From: Lentisphaerae bacterium GWF2_45_14
Lineage (GTDB): Bacteria > Verrucomicrobiota > Lentisphaeria > Victivallales > GWF2-45-14
Assembly (NCBI GenBank): GCA_001804785.1
Contig: MHBG01000022.1
Span: 1 to 36,479, forward strand
Direction of reading: 5' to 3'
Length of the DNA: 36,479 nucleotides
Numbering within the stretch: position 1 is the stretch's first letter; each line of letters begins with the position of its first letter. The notes below the pieces were generated by a model, which was not told the origin of the DNA, did no database searches, and saw only the letters and a list, made by a program, of their open reading frames with translations. Position numbers and translations under genes: made by a program. This document shows positions 16,759-25,247 of this stretch, one piece after another.

Positions 16759-18191
16759 CATTTATACAGGAAGAGCTTCGTGACCGTTTCGGGGTAATGC
16801 TGCTATCAGCGTGTCTCGGCGAACACGGTCATGAGCGGGACGTATTTGTAGCGGAAAAAAGCCATGATCTTGTTTCGGAAGTAAAGGCGTTCAAGCCCGA
16901 CATTCTGGCATTTTCCACGATGACAGCGGGAGTACCCTTTGCGCTGAAGACAATGAGAGAGCTTAAAGAGGCCACTGGCGCCATGACATTAATGGGCGGC
17001 CCGCACGCAACGTTCTACCCTGAGATTATCGGAGAGAAGGGAATAGACGCCGTCTGCGTTGGCGAGGGAGAAGGAGCGATAGTGGACCTCGCGAATGCGA
17101 TTGACAGAAAAGAAAGCATCTACGAAATAAAAAACTTATGGGTCAAAGACCGCGAAAACCCTGAAAAAATATACAGGAACGAGCTCCGTGAAAGAACCGA
17201 CATAAACGCACTGCCGATGTTCGACCGCGATCTTTATTTCAACAAATACAAAGAACTTGCCGAGGCCCCGACCAAAAAAATATTCATTGCAAAAGGCTGC
17301 CCCTTCGACTGCAGTTATTGCTTCAACCACTCGCTGAAGGAAATGTATAAGGGCAAAGGGAAATACCTTCAATTTTATACAGTGGACCGGGTACTTGACG
17401 AGATTCGCTTCATAAACGAAAAGTGGGGGATGAAGTGGCTCCAGATAATAACAGATACCGTGAATGTGGATAAATCCTGGTTCATGGAGTTCATGAGACG
17501 CTACAAGGAAGAATTCAATATAAAATATATCTGCAACGTGAGAATAGACCGTATCGACGAGGAAATAGTGCAGATGATGAAGGAGTCCGGCTGCGACAGG
17601 GTTAATTACGGCATCGAGCACGGAGATTCTGAGATAAGAAAGAATGTATTGAAGCGCGACATGACCGATGAGGAGATAATAAGGGGCGGAGAGCTTTTCA
17701 CGAAATACGGCATGCGCGTCCAGACCGCGAACATAATCGGGGTCCCGCACGAGACCGTGGAAACCGCGATGTCCACAGTGCGGCTGAACCGCAAAGTCAA
17801 ACCGGACATAGCACAGGTATTTATTCTCCAGCCATATCCCAAAACCCAGATATACGAGTACTCCAAAAATGCAGGCTTTCTTGCCCCGGATTACATACAT
17901 TCCGTATCCGGCACCGGCTTTCAGCTTTCATTTGACGGCTCAGAGAATAAAATGCAGCTAAAGCTCGAAGATGAAAAAAAGCTCGTGCGGCTCTTTTATC
18001 TCTTCAACTTTTTCGTCCAGCATTCCTGGACAGATAGAATCCACAAGATTATTCTGGCGGTACCGTTTCTCAGGCTCTACAAGATGATATATATGTACCC
18101 AATCGTAAAACAGCACTTTAAATACGGAAAAGGCGTCAGGGAAAAACTGGAGGTATTGAAGAAGTTTTTCTGTAATATCCTGAAAGGATGA
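16746..18191 (+). CDS. B12-binding-type radical SAM protein
   Basis: 481 residues, with a TTG start preceded by AGAGGT and overlapping the neuC end by 13 bases. The N-terminal domain (1-120) has the Rossmann-like cobalamin-binding fold pattern (AFSTMTAG, LMGGPHATFYP, CVGEGEGA) without a classic DxHxxG base-off motif. The radical SAM core has its [4Fe-4S] cysteines C185, C189 and C192 in CPFDCSYC. Later elements (VNYGIEHGDSEIRKNVLKR, then NIIGVPHETVETA) match the B12-radical SAM methyltransferase-like group. The last 60 residues are basic and hydrophobic (LAVPFLRLYKMIYMYP) and may associate with the membrane. It may methylate or rearrange a sugar or lipid in the nonulosonic acid pathway. The reaction is unknown. 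Confidence 0.87.
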   Translation: MAKIAFIQEELRDRFGVMLLSACLGEHGHERDVFVAEKSHDLVSEVKAFKPDILAFSTMTAGVPFALKTMRELKEATGAMTLMGGPHATFYPEIIGEKGIDAVCVGEGEGAIVDLANAIDRKESIYEIKNLWVKDRENPEKIYRNELRERTDINALPMFDRDLYFNKYKELAEAPTKKIFIAKGCPFDCSYCFNHSLKEMYKGKGKYLQFYTVDRVLDEIRFINEKWGMKWLQIITDTVNVDKSWFMEFMRRYKEEFNIKYICNVRIDRIDEEIVQMMKESGCDRVNYGIEHGDSEIRKNVLKRDMTDEEIIRGGELFTKYGMRVQTANIIGVPHETVETAMSTVRLNRKVKPDIAQVFILQPYPKTQIYEYSKNAGFLAPDYIHSVSGTGFQLSFDGSENKMQLKLEDEKKLVRLFYLFNFFVQHSWTDRIHKIILAVPFLRLYKMIYMYPIVKQHFKYGKGVREKLEVLKKFFCNILKG

Positions 18192-18197
18192 TATCCG

Positions 18198-19202
18198 ATG
18201 AAACTGGAAGAAATACCAAGGATAAAATCAGCATTCCTCCCGACACCGCTGGAATATCTGCCCAATCTTTCGGCATACTTTAAAAACTGCCGGATATGGA
18301 TGAAAAGAGACGAGCTTACCGGCCACTGTTTCGGAGGGAATAAAGAGAGAAAACTCGAATACATACTTGCGGACGCTCAGGCAAAAAATGCGGACAGCGT
18401 CGTCACCGTTGGGGCACTCCAGTCCAACCACTGCCGGATGACCGTTTCGATGGCTCGAAAACTTGGGATAAAAACAGAGCTTATCCTCATACGGGAAAAT
18501 GAGGAGAAAATACAGCCACAGCCGGAAGCAAATTATTTTCTTGATATCTTCATGGGAGCTGAAATACATATCGTCGCAAGAGATGCCGTTCAGTCAAAAA
18601 TAGATTCCGTGATGGGGGCATTGCGTTCAGCAAACCGGAATCCTTACTTTATCGAAAGCGGGGGCCATAACGCCCTCGGCGCGATGGGATATGTGAACGC
18701 CTTCCTCGAACTCCAGAAGCAACTCAGTAAAATCAATGAAAAGGCAGACCATATAATATTCCCCACGGGAACGGGAACTACTCATGCGGGCCTCGCCGCG
18801 GGTGCGCTGATATCTGGATTCAAGGGGAAAATAAACGGAATAAGCGTAGCGCGTAAAAGCGAACGATGCTTGCAGGAAACCGAAGCGGTATTGCAGCAAA
18901 TCATGTCAATATTAAATTCATCCTTTTCATCCGGGGATCTTTCGGTATATGATGAATATGTGGGAAACGGCTATGGCCTTCTATATGATGAATGTATCGA
19001 TTCAATGAAACTCCTTGCGGACACGGAAGGAACGGTACTTGACCCTGTTTACAACGCAAAAGCATTTCACGGCATGGCGGACTTGATTAAAAACGACAGA
19101 CTCAGCGGAAATATCATTTATATAAATACCGGAGGCCTTCCAGGAATATTCAATGCACGCCTAATGGAAAGGCAGCTCGCCCGGATTACGCGCGAAAACT
19201 GA
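18198..19202 (+). CDS. PLP-dependent D-cysteine desulfhydrase / ACC deaminase family enzyme
   Basis: 334 residues. The PLP-lysine region GGNKERKLEYILADA (K49 predicted Schiff base) and the AGALQSNHCR-like segment VGALQSNHCRMT, with phosphate-binding FPTGTGTTHAG, are diagnostic of the tryptophan-synthase-beta fold group containing D-cysteine desulfhydrase and aminocyclopropane-carboxylate deaminase. It probably eliminates or deaminates a small (D-)amino acid. It is the last gene of the nonulosonic acid operon, starting 6 bases after the radical SAM stop with AAAGGATGAT upstream. A link with the ATP-grasp ligase, for example supplying or removing an amino-acid decoration, is speculative. Confidence 0.88.
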   Translation: MKLEEIPRIKSAFLPTPLEYLPNLSAYFKNCRIWMKRDELTGHCFGGNKERKLEYILADAQAKNADSVVTVGALQSNHCRMTVSMARKLGIKTELILIRENEEKIQPQPEANYFLDIFMGAEIHIVARDAVQSKIDSVMGALRSANRNPYFIESGGHNALGAMGYVNAFLELQKQLSKINEKADHIIFPTGTGTTHAGLAAGALISGFKGKINGISVARKSERCLQETEAVLQQIMSILNSSFSSGDLSVYDEYVGNGYGLLYDECIDSMKLLADTEGTVLDPVYNAKAFHGMADLIKNDRLSGNIIYINTGGLPGIFNARLMERQLARITREN

Positions 19203-19264
19203 AAGTTCTTTTTTTAGCAATTTGCTCCAAAGCGGGGCTAAAGTCGGGTGTTAAAGTTCCTCAG

Positions 19265-19290
19265 CACTGAAACTTTCCGCCAATTCAGTG
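19265..19290. other. inverted repeat in intergenic region
   Basis: CACTGAA (19265-19271) and TTCAGTG (19284-19290) form a perfect 7-bp inverted repeat with a 12-base loop, between the PLP enzyme gene and the moxR operon. It could be an operator or a weak terminator. The surrounding 221-base gap otherwise shows only AT-rich sequence and the AGAAGGAG ribosome site of the next gene. Confidence 0.35.
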
Positions 19291-19423
19291 TAAATCTTTA
19301 AGAAGGACTATGGAACTTTTAGATAAAAGAGTTGTCTATAACGCTAAATATTGGATCTGTGAAAGGTTTTAATCATACGGATCCTTAAGATCATTGTTTT
19401 TAAATTAAAGAAGGAGAATACAG

Positions 19424-20446
19424 ATGCAACAGCATGAAATCCAGGAGCTGCAGAATAAAATACGGGAAGTTTCCGTATTCCTTCAGCCCCTAAAAACGGA
19501 AATCGGACGTATTATCGCAGGACAGGAAAAGCTCATCAACCGCCTTATTCTTTCGATAATTGCCGATGGACACATCCTGCTCGAAGGCGTACCGGGCCTT
19601 GCGAAAACTCTTGCCGTCAAAACACTCGCGCAGTCGATAGACGGCACGTTCTCAAGGATACAGTTTACCCCCGACCTTCTGCCCGCCGATATCGTAGGAA
19701 CTACCATATATAATCACAAAGAAGCAGCGTTTTCCGTCAGAAAGGGTCCGATATTTGCAAATGTTGTTCTCGCCGATGAAATAAACAGGGCGCCCGCGAA
19801 AGTCCAGAGCGCACTCCTCGAGTGTATGCAGGAAAAACAAGTCACCATCTCCGGGGAAAGACATCTCATGCCCCGTCCGTTCCTCGTAATGGCGACACAA
19901 AATCCCATTGAGCAGGAAGGCACTTACCCGCTGCCGGAAGCCCAGATTGACCGATTCATGTTCAAACTCAAGATAGACTACCCGGCCAGGAGCGAAGAAA
20001 AGACAATAATGGAACGCATGGCGCACCCGGCACTGGAACTCTCCGCGCTCGCAGTCACCAGCCTACAGGACATCGAGGCGGCGCGTCAGTGGGTTGACAA
20101 GGTCTATGTTGACGACAAAATCCTTGAGTACATCCTTGATATAACCATTGCAACCAGACCGCACAGGCATTCCGAACTCTCAAACAGGCAGTCAGGCGCA
20201 AATCTCTCAAGTCTCGAATCACTTATCGAATACGGCGCTTCGCCAAGGGCTTCCATATGCATGACCCTCGCGGCAAAAGCCTCTGCCTTCATGCAAGGCA
20301 GGGCATATGTCGACCCGCAGGACGTTAAAAATATAGCAGCCGACGTATTGCGCCACAGGATAATCCTGTCCTACGAGGCCGAGGCCGAAGGCATGGATAC
20401 CGATGCCGTGATAGGGAAGATTATGAACGAGCTCAGAACCCCTTGA
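19424..20446 (+). CDS. MoxR-family AAA+ ATPase
   Basis: 340 residues. Walker A GVPGLAKT (55-62), Walker B VVLADEINRAP (114-124) and the sensor region ATQNPIEQEGTYPLPEAQ with IDRF mark the MoxR subfamily. These chaperone-like ATPases work with von Willebrand factor A proteins to mature or insert metal cofactors or to support envelope stress tolerance. Here it leads an operon with a DUF58 protein, a two-pass membrane protein and a BatA-like VWA protein. AAGAAGGAG precedes the ATG. The specific client is unknown. Confidence 0.93.
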   Translation: MQQHEIQELQNKIREVSVFLQPLKTEIGRIIAGQEKLINRLILSIIADGHILLEGVPGLAKTLAVKTLAQSIDGTFSRIQFTPDLLPADIVGTTIYNHKEAAFSVRKGPIFANVVLADEINRAPAKVQSALLECMQEKQVTISGERHLMPRPFLVMATQNPIEQEGTYPLPEAQIDRFMFKLKIDYPARSEEKTIMERMAHPALELSALAVTSLQDIEAARQWVDKVYVDDKILEYILDITIATRPHRHSELSNRQSGANLSSLESLIEYGASPRASICMTLAAKASAFMQGRAYVDPQDVKNIAADVLRHRIILSYEAEAEGMDTDAVIGKIMNELRTP

Positions 20447-20461
20447 TGGAGCAAAATTGAA

Positions 20462-21343
20462 ATGCTTACGCGCGAACTCATAGCACAAGTCAAAAAAGTA
20501 GAGATACGTACCCGGCGTATCGTCGACGAGATAACCGGCGGCGCATATCACAGCGTATTTAAGGGGCGCGGCATAGAATTCGACGAAGTCCGCGAATATT
20601 CGTACGGCGATGATGTCCGCTCCATAGACTGGAATGTCACTGCCAGAATGGGTGACCCATACATAAAGAAATATGTCGAAGAACGCGAACTTACCGTCAT
20701 TCTAGCGGTCGACTGTTCTGCTTCCGGACTCTTCGGCAGCGGCGAAAAATCAAAAAAACACAGTGCCCTCGAGATTGCTTCGCTCCTCGCCTTCAGTGCG
20801 ATAAGAAATAATGACAAGGTGGGGCTCCTGATGTTTTCCGAAAAGCCCGAACTCTATCTCCCACCCCGTTCGGGCCGCGTCCACGGACTCAGACTTGTCC
20901 GCGAACTTCTCGCACACGAGCCCGAATCAAAATCCACCAATATCGCCTGCGCCCTCGAAAACCTTACGAAAGTTCTCCACAAAAAATCCGTGGTCTTTCT
21001 CCTGAGCGACCTTATTTCGCAGACGCCTTTTGAGAAGGAGCTTCGAATAGCAGCTCGCCGCCACGACCTCATATCGGTACGGATACTTGACCCGCTCGAA
21101 CTTTCATGGCCGCTTTCCAACGGACTCGTCCTCGAAGACTCCGAGAACGGCACTGTCTCATTTTTCCCGGGTTCATCTTCGCTTTCAACGAAATTTGAGT
21201 CCGCAGCATCGGCCTATCATGAAAGTAATGTACGCCAATGCAGAAAGGCCGGAGTCGATATGATTGATATCAGGTGCGGAGAAGATATTGTCAAACCGCT
21301 TGTCGGATTTTTTAGAAACAGGCGTTCAAGACTGGCAAGATAG
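20462..21343 (+). CDS. DUF58 / VWA-like protein
   Basis: 293 residues, soluble. The N-terminal block with KGRGIEFDEVREYSYGDD and RSIDWNVTARMG, then YIKKYVEERE, is the DUF58 signature. It is followed by a VWA-like fold with a metal-site motif DCSAS (84-88) and SDL later. DUF58 proteins are nearly always encoded just after moxR, as here (15 bases). It probably bridges the ATPase and the membrane VWA partner. Confidence 0.9.
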   Translation: MLTRELIAQVKKVEIRTRRIVDEITGGAYHSVFKGRGIEFDEVREYSYGDDVRSIDWNVTARMGDPYIKKYVEERELTVILAVDCSASGLFGSGEKSKKHSALEIASLLAFSAIRNNDKVGLLMFSEKPELYLPPRSGRVHGLRLVRELLAHEPESKSTNIACALENLTKVLHKKSVVFLLSDLISQTPFEKELRIAARRHDLISVRILDPLELSWPLSNGLVLEDSENGTVSFFPGSSSLSTKFESAASAYHESNVRQCRKAGVDMIDIRCGEDIVKPLVGFFRNRRSRLAR

Positions 21344-21359
21344 AAAAAGGTAATTTCAC

Positions 21360-22364
21360 ATGAAACTTTTCAATAAAAAATTTCTTAAATATTCCGCAGT
21401 CTCATGCTTCACTGTCTTCCTGATCGCGGGACTCACTTCTCTTTTCCTCTGGTGGAACGGAGTGCGAAAAAATGACCCGGTCGAAACTGTCGGGCAGATA
21501 TCCCTTTCCCCGTCAGGCGACAGACTCCTCGGCTCATCAGTCGAGGCATCTGTCCTCTTCAAAGCCCCTTGGCACCGCCACCCCGCAGAGGCTTCGGCCA
21601 TTCCCGGAAAAGGTTCGCAACTGCTGGATAAACCCTCGTGGAAAATTGAAAAAATCAGGCCTACCTTCCGTATATGGAAAGTATCGGTCGAACTGCAGTC
21701 ATATAGAATAGGAAAAATACCGTCCGGCTCGCTTGACGTATCATTCAACAAAGAAAAAAGCGACTCGCCAGGCTCATCATTCAAATTCAACATACCGGCC
21801 TTTGACGTAAAACCCCTCGACGCCGGAGCCTCCCCTGAACTCACGCTCGCAGCGGCCGCCGTCATTAAATCAAAAATCAGCAATGCCATGCTCTTCACTA
21901 TACTTGCAGGCGCAGGACTGCTTGTCACCGGACTTCTTATTCTTATAGACTTAATAAGGCGCTCCCGTAAAAAGGCAGTCCGCCCGCCCACCGCCTGGGA
22001 ACTCGCTCTCGCCGAAATAGAAGATACCGCCGCATCGCTCAGAGCCGGTTCCATCACTCCTGTCTTCTGCTTCTCAAGACTTACTGATATTGTAAGATCC
22101 TACGTTCAAACGCGTTTCCGTCTTCGAGCCACCGTTCAGACAACCTATGAATTCCTGAGCGACCTCAGACACCCCGCAAGCCCCCTCAACGAAAGCCAGA
22201 AGTTCTTCCTCCAGGACTTTCTGACCTCCGCCGACCTTGTGAAATTCGCAGCGCTGCCGCCCGACGCCGTCATACTTGAGAATATGCTCAACAAAGCCGG
22301 TACCCTCGTCCGTGAGACTATACCAAATGAGGCCGGAGAAAAAATGGAGGAACACAAAAAATGA
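21360..22364 (+). CDS. DUF4381-like two-pass membrane protein of the Bat operon
   Basis: 334 residues. There are predicted membrane helices at about 11-33 and 176-199. The region between them is probably extracytoplasmic and beta-rich. The C-terminal 130 residues are cytoplasmic and helical, with RSYVQTRFRLRA, TYEFLSDL and LTSADLVKFA, the pattern seen in the third gene of many moxR-batA operons. Function is unknown. The stop overlaps the next start in ATGA, indicating translational coupling with the BatA-like gene. Confidence 0.72.
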   Translation: MKLFNKKFLKYSAVSCFTVFLIAGLTSLFLWWNGVRKNDPVETVGQISLSPSGDRLLGSSVEASVLFKAPWHRHPAEASAIPGKGSQLLDKPSWKIEKIRPTFRIWKVSVELQSYRIGKIPSGSLDVSFNKEKSDSPGSSFKFNIPAFDVKPLDAGASPELTLAAAAVIKSKISNAMLFTILAGAGLLVTGLLILIDLIRRSRKKAVRPPTAWELALAEIEDTAASLRAGSITPVFCFSRLTDIVRSYVQTRFRLRATVQTTYEFLSDLRHPASPLNESQKFFLQDFLTSADLVKFAALPPDAVILENMLNKAGTLVRETIPNEAGEKMEEHKK

Positions 22365-23395
22365 ATATAGCTTATCCCTTCGCTTTATTGCTCTTTATTC
22401 CGCTGGCCGCCCTTTTTCTCTTTGCTTGGAGAAGGCCCCTGCCCTCCCTTAAAATTCCATTTATAAGACCATTCCGTGAAGCTGTGGGCGGTAAGGGGAA
22501 ACTCTCATTCCGCTACAGGATTCCGCTCCTCCTTTATACAATCGGAGCCGCGCTGCTCATTATTGCTCTCGCACGGCCCCGCAAAGGACTTGAGGACATA
22601 AAGCAACGCTCAGAAGGTATCGACATAATCGCCGTCATCGACCTTTCCGGCAGTATGCAGGCGGTCGACGTGCCTGAAAGCATAGTATCCGAGTCACAGC
22701 TCAGAAGCGGCCTCAAATCAGGTTCTATCAAAAACCGGCTCGAAGTCGCGAAAAATGAAATAATCAGGTTCATAAGCAAGCGCCCCAACGATAGGATTGG
22801 CCTTATCGGGTTTGCGCAACTCCCCTACAATATCTCGCCGCTTACTCTCGACCACGGCTGGCTCGACGGAATGCTCACGCCGCTCCGTCCCGGAATCATC
22901 GGCGACGCAACCGGTATCGCAGGCCCCCTCGCCAGCGCCGTCCACCGGCTGAAAAGCTCTGAAGCCAAGCGCAAGATAATCATACTCTTCACGGATGGCA
23001 GCAATAACGTAGAAACGCGAATCACACCGCTCCAGGCCGCAAAACTCGCCGAGAAATACAAAATCGCCATATATACAGTCGGAATCGGCAGCAAACGCGC
23101 CTACGTACTTCAGAACTCATTTTTCGGCGAGCAGATTATCCCGATAGAAGGTGAGTTCGATGATAACCTCCTCAAAGAAATCGCCAAAACGTCAGGCGGC
23201 AGGTACTACAAAGCCGCAGATTCGGAAGGGCTCAGAAAGGCAATGAACGAAATCGACAAACTTGAAAAAACTTCTTTCGAACAACCGAGGATTATAGACT
23301 ACAGGGAGTTCGCGCCGGATATCATGACCGCAGCGGCACTCGCTATTCTCCTCGCGTTTTTCCTCGACGGCACGCTCCTCATGCGGGTGCCCTAA
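22361..23395 (+). CDS. batA: BatA-like membrane VWA protein
   Basis: 344 residues. Membrane helices lie at about 5-23, 54-71 and 322-340, with the VWA domain between them. The metal-ion-dependent adhesion site is complete: DLSGSM (94-99), the Thr in GDATGI, and FTDGSNN. An insertion of about 20 residues follows DLSGSM compared with standard BatA proteins. No batB, TPR or BatD genes follow, so the operon is a short version. Its last 17 bases overlap the 3' end of the convergent release-factor-like gene. Confidence 0.88.
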   Translation: MNIAYPFALLLFIPLAALFLFAWRRPLPSLKIPFIRPFREAVGGKGKLSFRYRIPLLLYTIGAALLIIALARPRKGLEDIKQRSEGIDIIAVIDLSGSMQAVDVPESIVSESQLRSGLKSGSIKNRLEVAKNEIIRFISKRPNDRIGLIGFAQLPYNISPLTLDHGWLDGMLTPLRPGIIGDATGIAGPLASAVHRLKSSEAKRKIIILFTDGSNNVETRITPLQAAKLAEKYKIAIYTVGIGSKRAYVLQNSFFGEQIIPIEGEFDDNLLKEIAKTSGGRYYKAADSEGLRKAMNEIDKLEKTSFEQPRIIDYREFAPDIMTAAALAILLAFFLDGTLLMRVP

Positions 23396-23903
23396 GCGGG
23401 CTCTTTCCCTGAGCAGTCATTACCCTGTTAAGCTCCTGCCAAAGTGCGGTATCACGGTAGATTAGCTTCACCAGCTTGGAGGGACTTACTCCACACTTTT
23501 CGGCAGCGTCCTTCAGGACAAAGTCAGCGTCGTAAAAGACATCAAGCATGCAAGCAGTCCAAAGGTGATAGTGTTTATTTGATAAGCTCATTTCGATATT
23601 CTCGAAGGGCACATCCACCGGCACCGCGCTTCTATATTCAAGAGCAATCATGTATCTCAATTTTCTCAAGGCTTCTGAACGGTTCTCATTCTGGGACCGG
23701 CTCCCGTCCGCCGTAACGGAAATACCCGAAGGCGAATGAATAAGCCGCAATGCTGACGATGTCTTGTTTCTTTTCTGACCGCCTTTGCCTGTGGATTTAA
23801 ACGCATCGAAGCGGCACTGGCTTGTAAGCTCCTCTCCAGATGCCTCAAGCCAGTGTTTTCTTTCCTCGGAAAACTTGAATATTTCTTCTTTTTTAAAAAC
23901 CAT
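23379..23903 (-). CDS. release-factor-like peptidyl-tRNA hydrolase domain protein
   Basis: 174 residues. The RF-1-type catalytic domain is present with the GGQ motif (41-43) in the variant STGKGGQKRNKTSSALRL, followed by ISVTADGSRSQNENRSEAL. There is no codon-recognition domain of RF1/RF2. The C-terminal 70 residues are helical, unlike the basic tail of ArfB. Such proteins probably hydrolyse peptidyl-tRNA on stalled or damaged ribosomes, but this subfamily is not characterised to my knowledge. The ATG directly follows the TAA of the FAD oxidoreductase gene, so the two are coupled. Confidence 0.82.
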   Translation of the reverse strand: MVFKKEEIFKFSEERKHWLEASGEELTSQCRFDAFKSTGKGGQKRNKTSSALRLIHSPSGISVTADGSRSQNENRSEALRKLRYMIALEYRSAVPVDVPFENIEMSLSNKHYHLWTACMLDVFYDADFVLKDAAEKCGVSPSKLVKLIYRDTALWQELNRVMTAQGKSPLRAPA

Positions 23904-25142
23904 TTAATCCTTGAACAGTTTTTCTTTCAATATTCTGCCGTCGATTTCGGCGGGAGCTTTATTTTCCTTTACCGCAATCGCGGCAGCAATCCCCGCGGCT
24001 TCGCCGTAGGATGCCACGACCGGCATAATCCGCAGTGAGGAATGCGCCTCATGAGTCGAACTTATCGCGCGACACGCCATAAGAAGGTTCGTACTGTCGA
24101 GAGGGACGAGGCAACGGTAGGGAATTTCATAAAACTCGCCTTCGATACGCTTAATCACTGTTCCGCTTCCCGCTGGATTATGTATGTCAACGGGGTAATT
24201 ACTCCTGGCAACCGCGTCATCGAAATGCTTCGCCTTCAGCAACTCATCTTCAGTTATTTTGTACAAACCCTCGACGCGCCTTGTTTCCCGCACGCCTATT
24301 TGCGCGGCCATCTTCAATATATACGCGTTTTTGAAATAGGGCGACTTTTCTTTGAAAAAGGTAAAAAGTTCCTTTGTCTGCTTCCTTGCTTCAAGTTCGG
24401 AATCCGTGAGGTCTTTCGACAACGTACTGTCTTTCAGTACAACACGGGTTGTGTTGAAATGAATGACCTCATCACGTAACGTATTGAATATCAGAACATT
24501 TTCGCGCGGGTCGCTTATTTTCCCAGCCGCTTTGCCTTCAAGATAAACTTCGGTAAGGTGCGCCCTCAGCTCCGCCATAACATAAGGGGTTCTCACTCCG
24601 CCAATCCTGAAACAGAGTGTTGACGGCTGGCATGCGCCGTCGGAGGACCTGCCTTTTTCATACTTGAAGTCCGCGTAATACGCAAGGTCTCCATCCCCGG
24701 TGGCGTCTATAAATATTTTCGCCTTGAACTCCTGGATGCCTGACTTTGTCGCCGCGCTTACCGATTCAATTTTCCCGCCGCTTCGTTTCGCTCCGCATAC
24801 GTGGGCGTGAAAGAGTATTTCGACGCCGGATTCCATCAGCATCTCGTCCAGTACCAGCTTCATTATTTCATCGTCGAAGACTCTGTTGTCTGCAAAGTAG
24901 ATCCCTCCGTTTTCAGCCAGTTTCGCTATGATTTCGTTGAATATGCCGTTGGCCAGATTTTTCCCATTCGCGGAGACATACGACATAAATGGATTCACCA
25001 GTCCTGCCGTCGCCATCCCTCCAGCAAACGCATATCGTTCTATCATGAGGGTTTTCATTCCGCTTCTCGCCGCCGCCATAGCCGCGCATACTCCTCCGGG
25101 TCCGCCGCCACATACGATCACATCATAAATTTTAGAGTCCAT
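23904..25142 (-). CDS. FAD-dependent oxidoreductase (FAD_oxidored family)
   Basis: 412 residues. The Rossmann motif GGGPGG (12-17), ATG motif DATGDGD, internal QIGVRETRRVEG, and C-terminal LLMACRAISSTHEAHSSLR with SYGEAAGIAAA define the family, common in Lentisphaerota and Planctomycetes, often beside carbohydrate genes. The substrate is unknown. GGAGA lies upstream of the ATG. An AraC/PocR-type regulator is divergent, sharing the 105-base intergenic region, and is the likely controller. Confidence 0.88.
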   Translation of the reverse strand: MDSKIYDVIVCGGGPGGVCAAMAAARSGMKTLMIERYAFAGGMATAGLVNPFMSYVSANGKNLANGIFNEIIAKLAENGGIYFADNRVFDDEIMKLVLDEMLMESGVEILFHAHVCGAKRSGGKIESVSAATKSGIQEFKAKIFIDATGDGDLAYYADFKYEKGRSSDGACQPSTLCFRIGGVRTPYVMAELRAHLTEVYLEGKAAGKISDPRENVLIFNTLRDEVIHFNTTRVVLKDSTLSKDLTDSELEARKQTKELFTFFKEKSPYFKNAYILKMAAQIGVRETRRVEGLYKITEDELLKAKHFDDAVARSNYPVDIHNPAGSGTVIKRIEGEFYEIPYRCLVPLDSTNLLMACRAISSTHEAHSSLRIMPVVASYGEAAGIAAAIAVKENKAPAEIDGRILKEKLFKD

Positions 25143-25247
25143 TTTTATTTTCTCCTTTTCTCTTTTCTATAAAATATAATCTTTTCTCTTGAAAGTTTAT
25201 GGATTTTTATATAATATACATGAAATAATACATAATTCTGCTGTAAT

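Noticed and set aside
17136-17900. A 254-codon open frame on the - strand opposite the radical SAM gene.
   Set aside because: It is antisense to a well-supported gene, has no ribosome site and its peptide matches no family I recognise.
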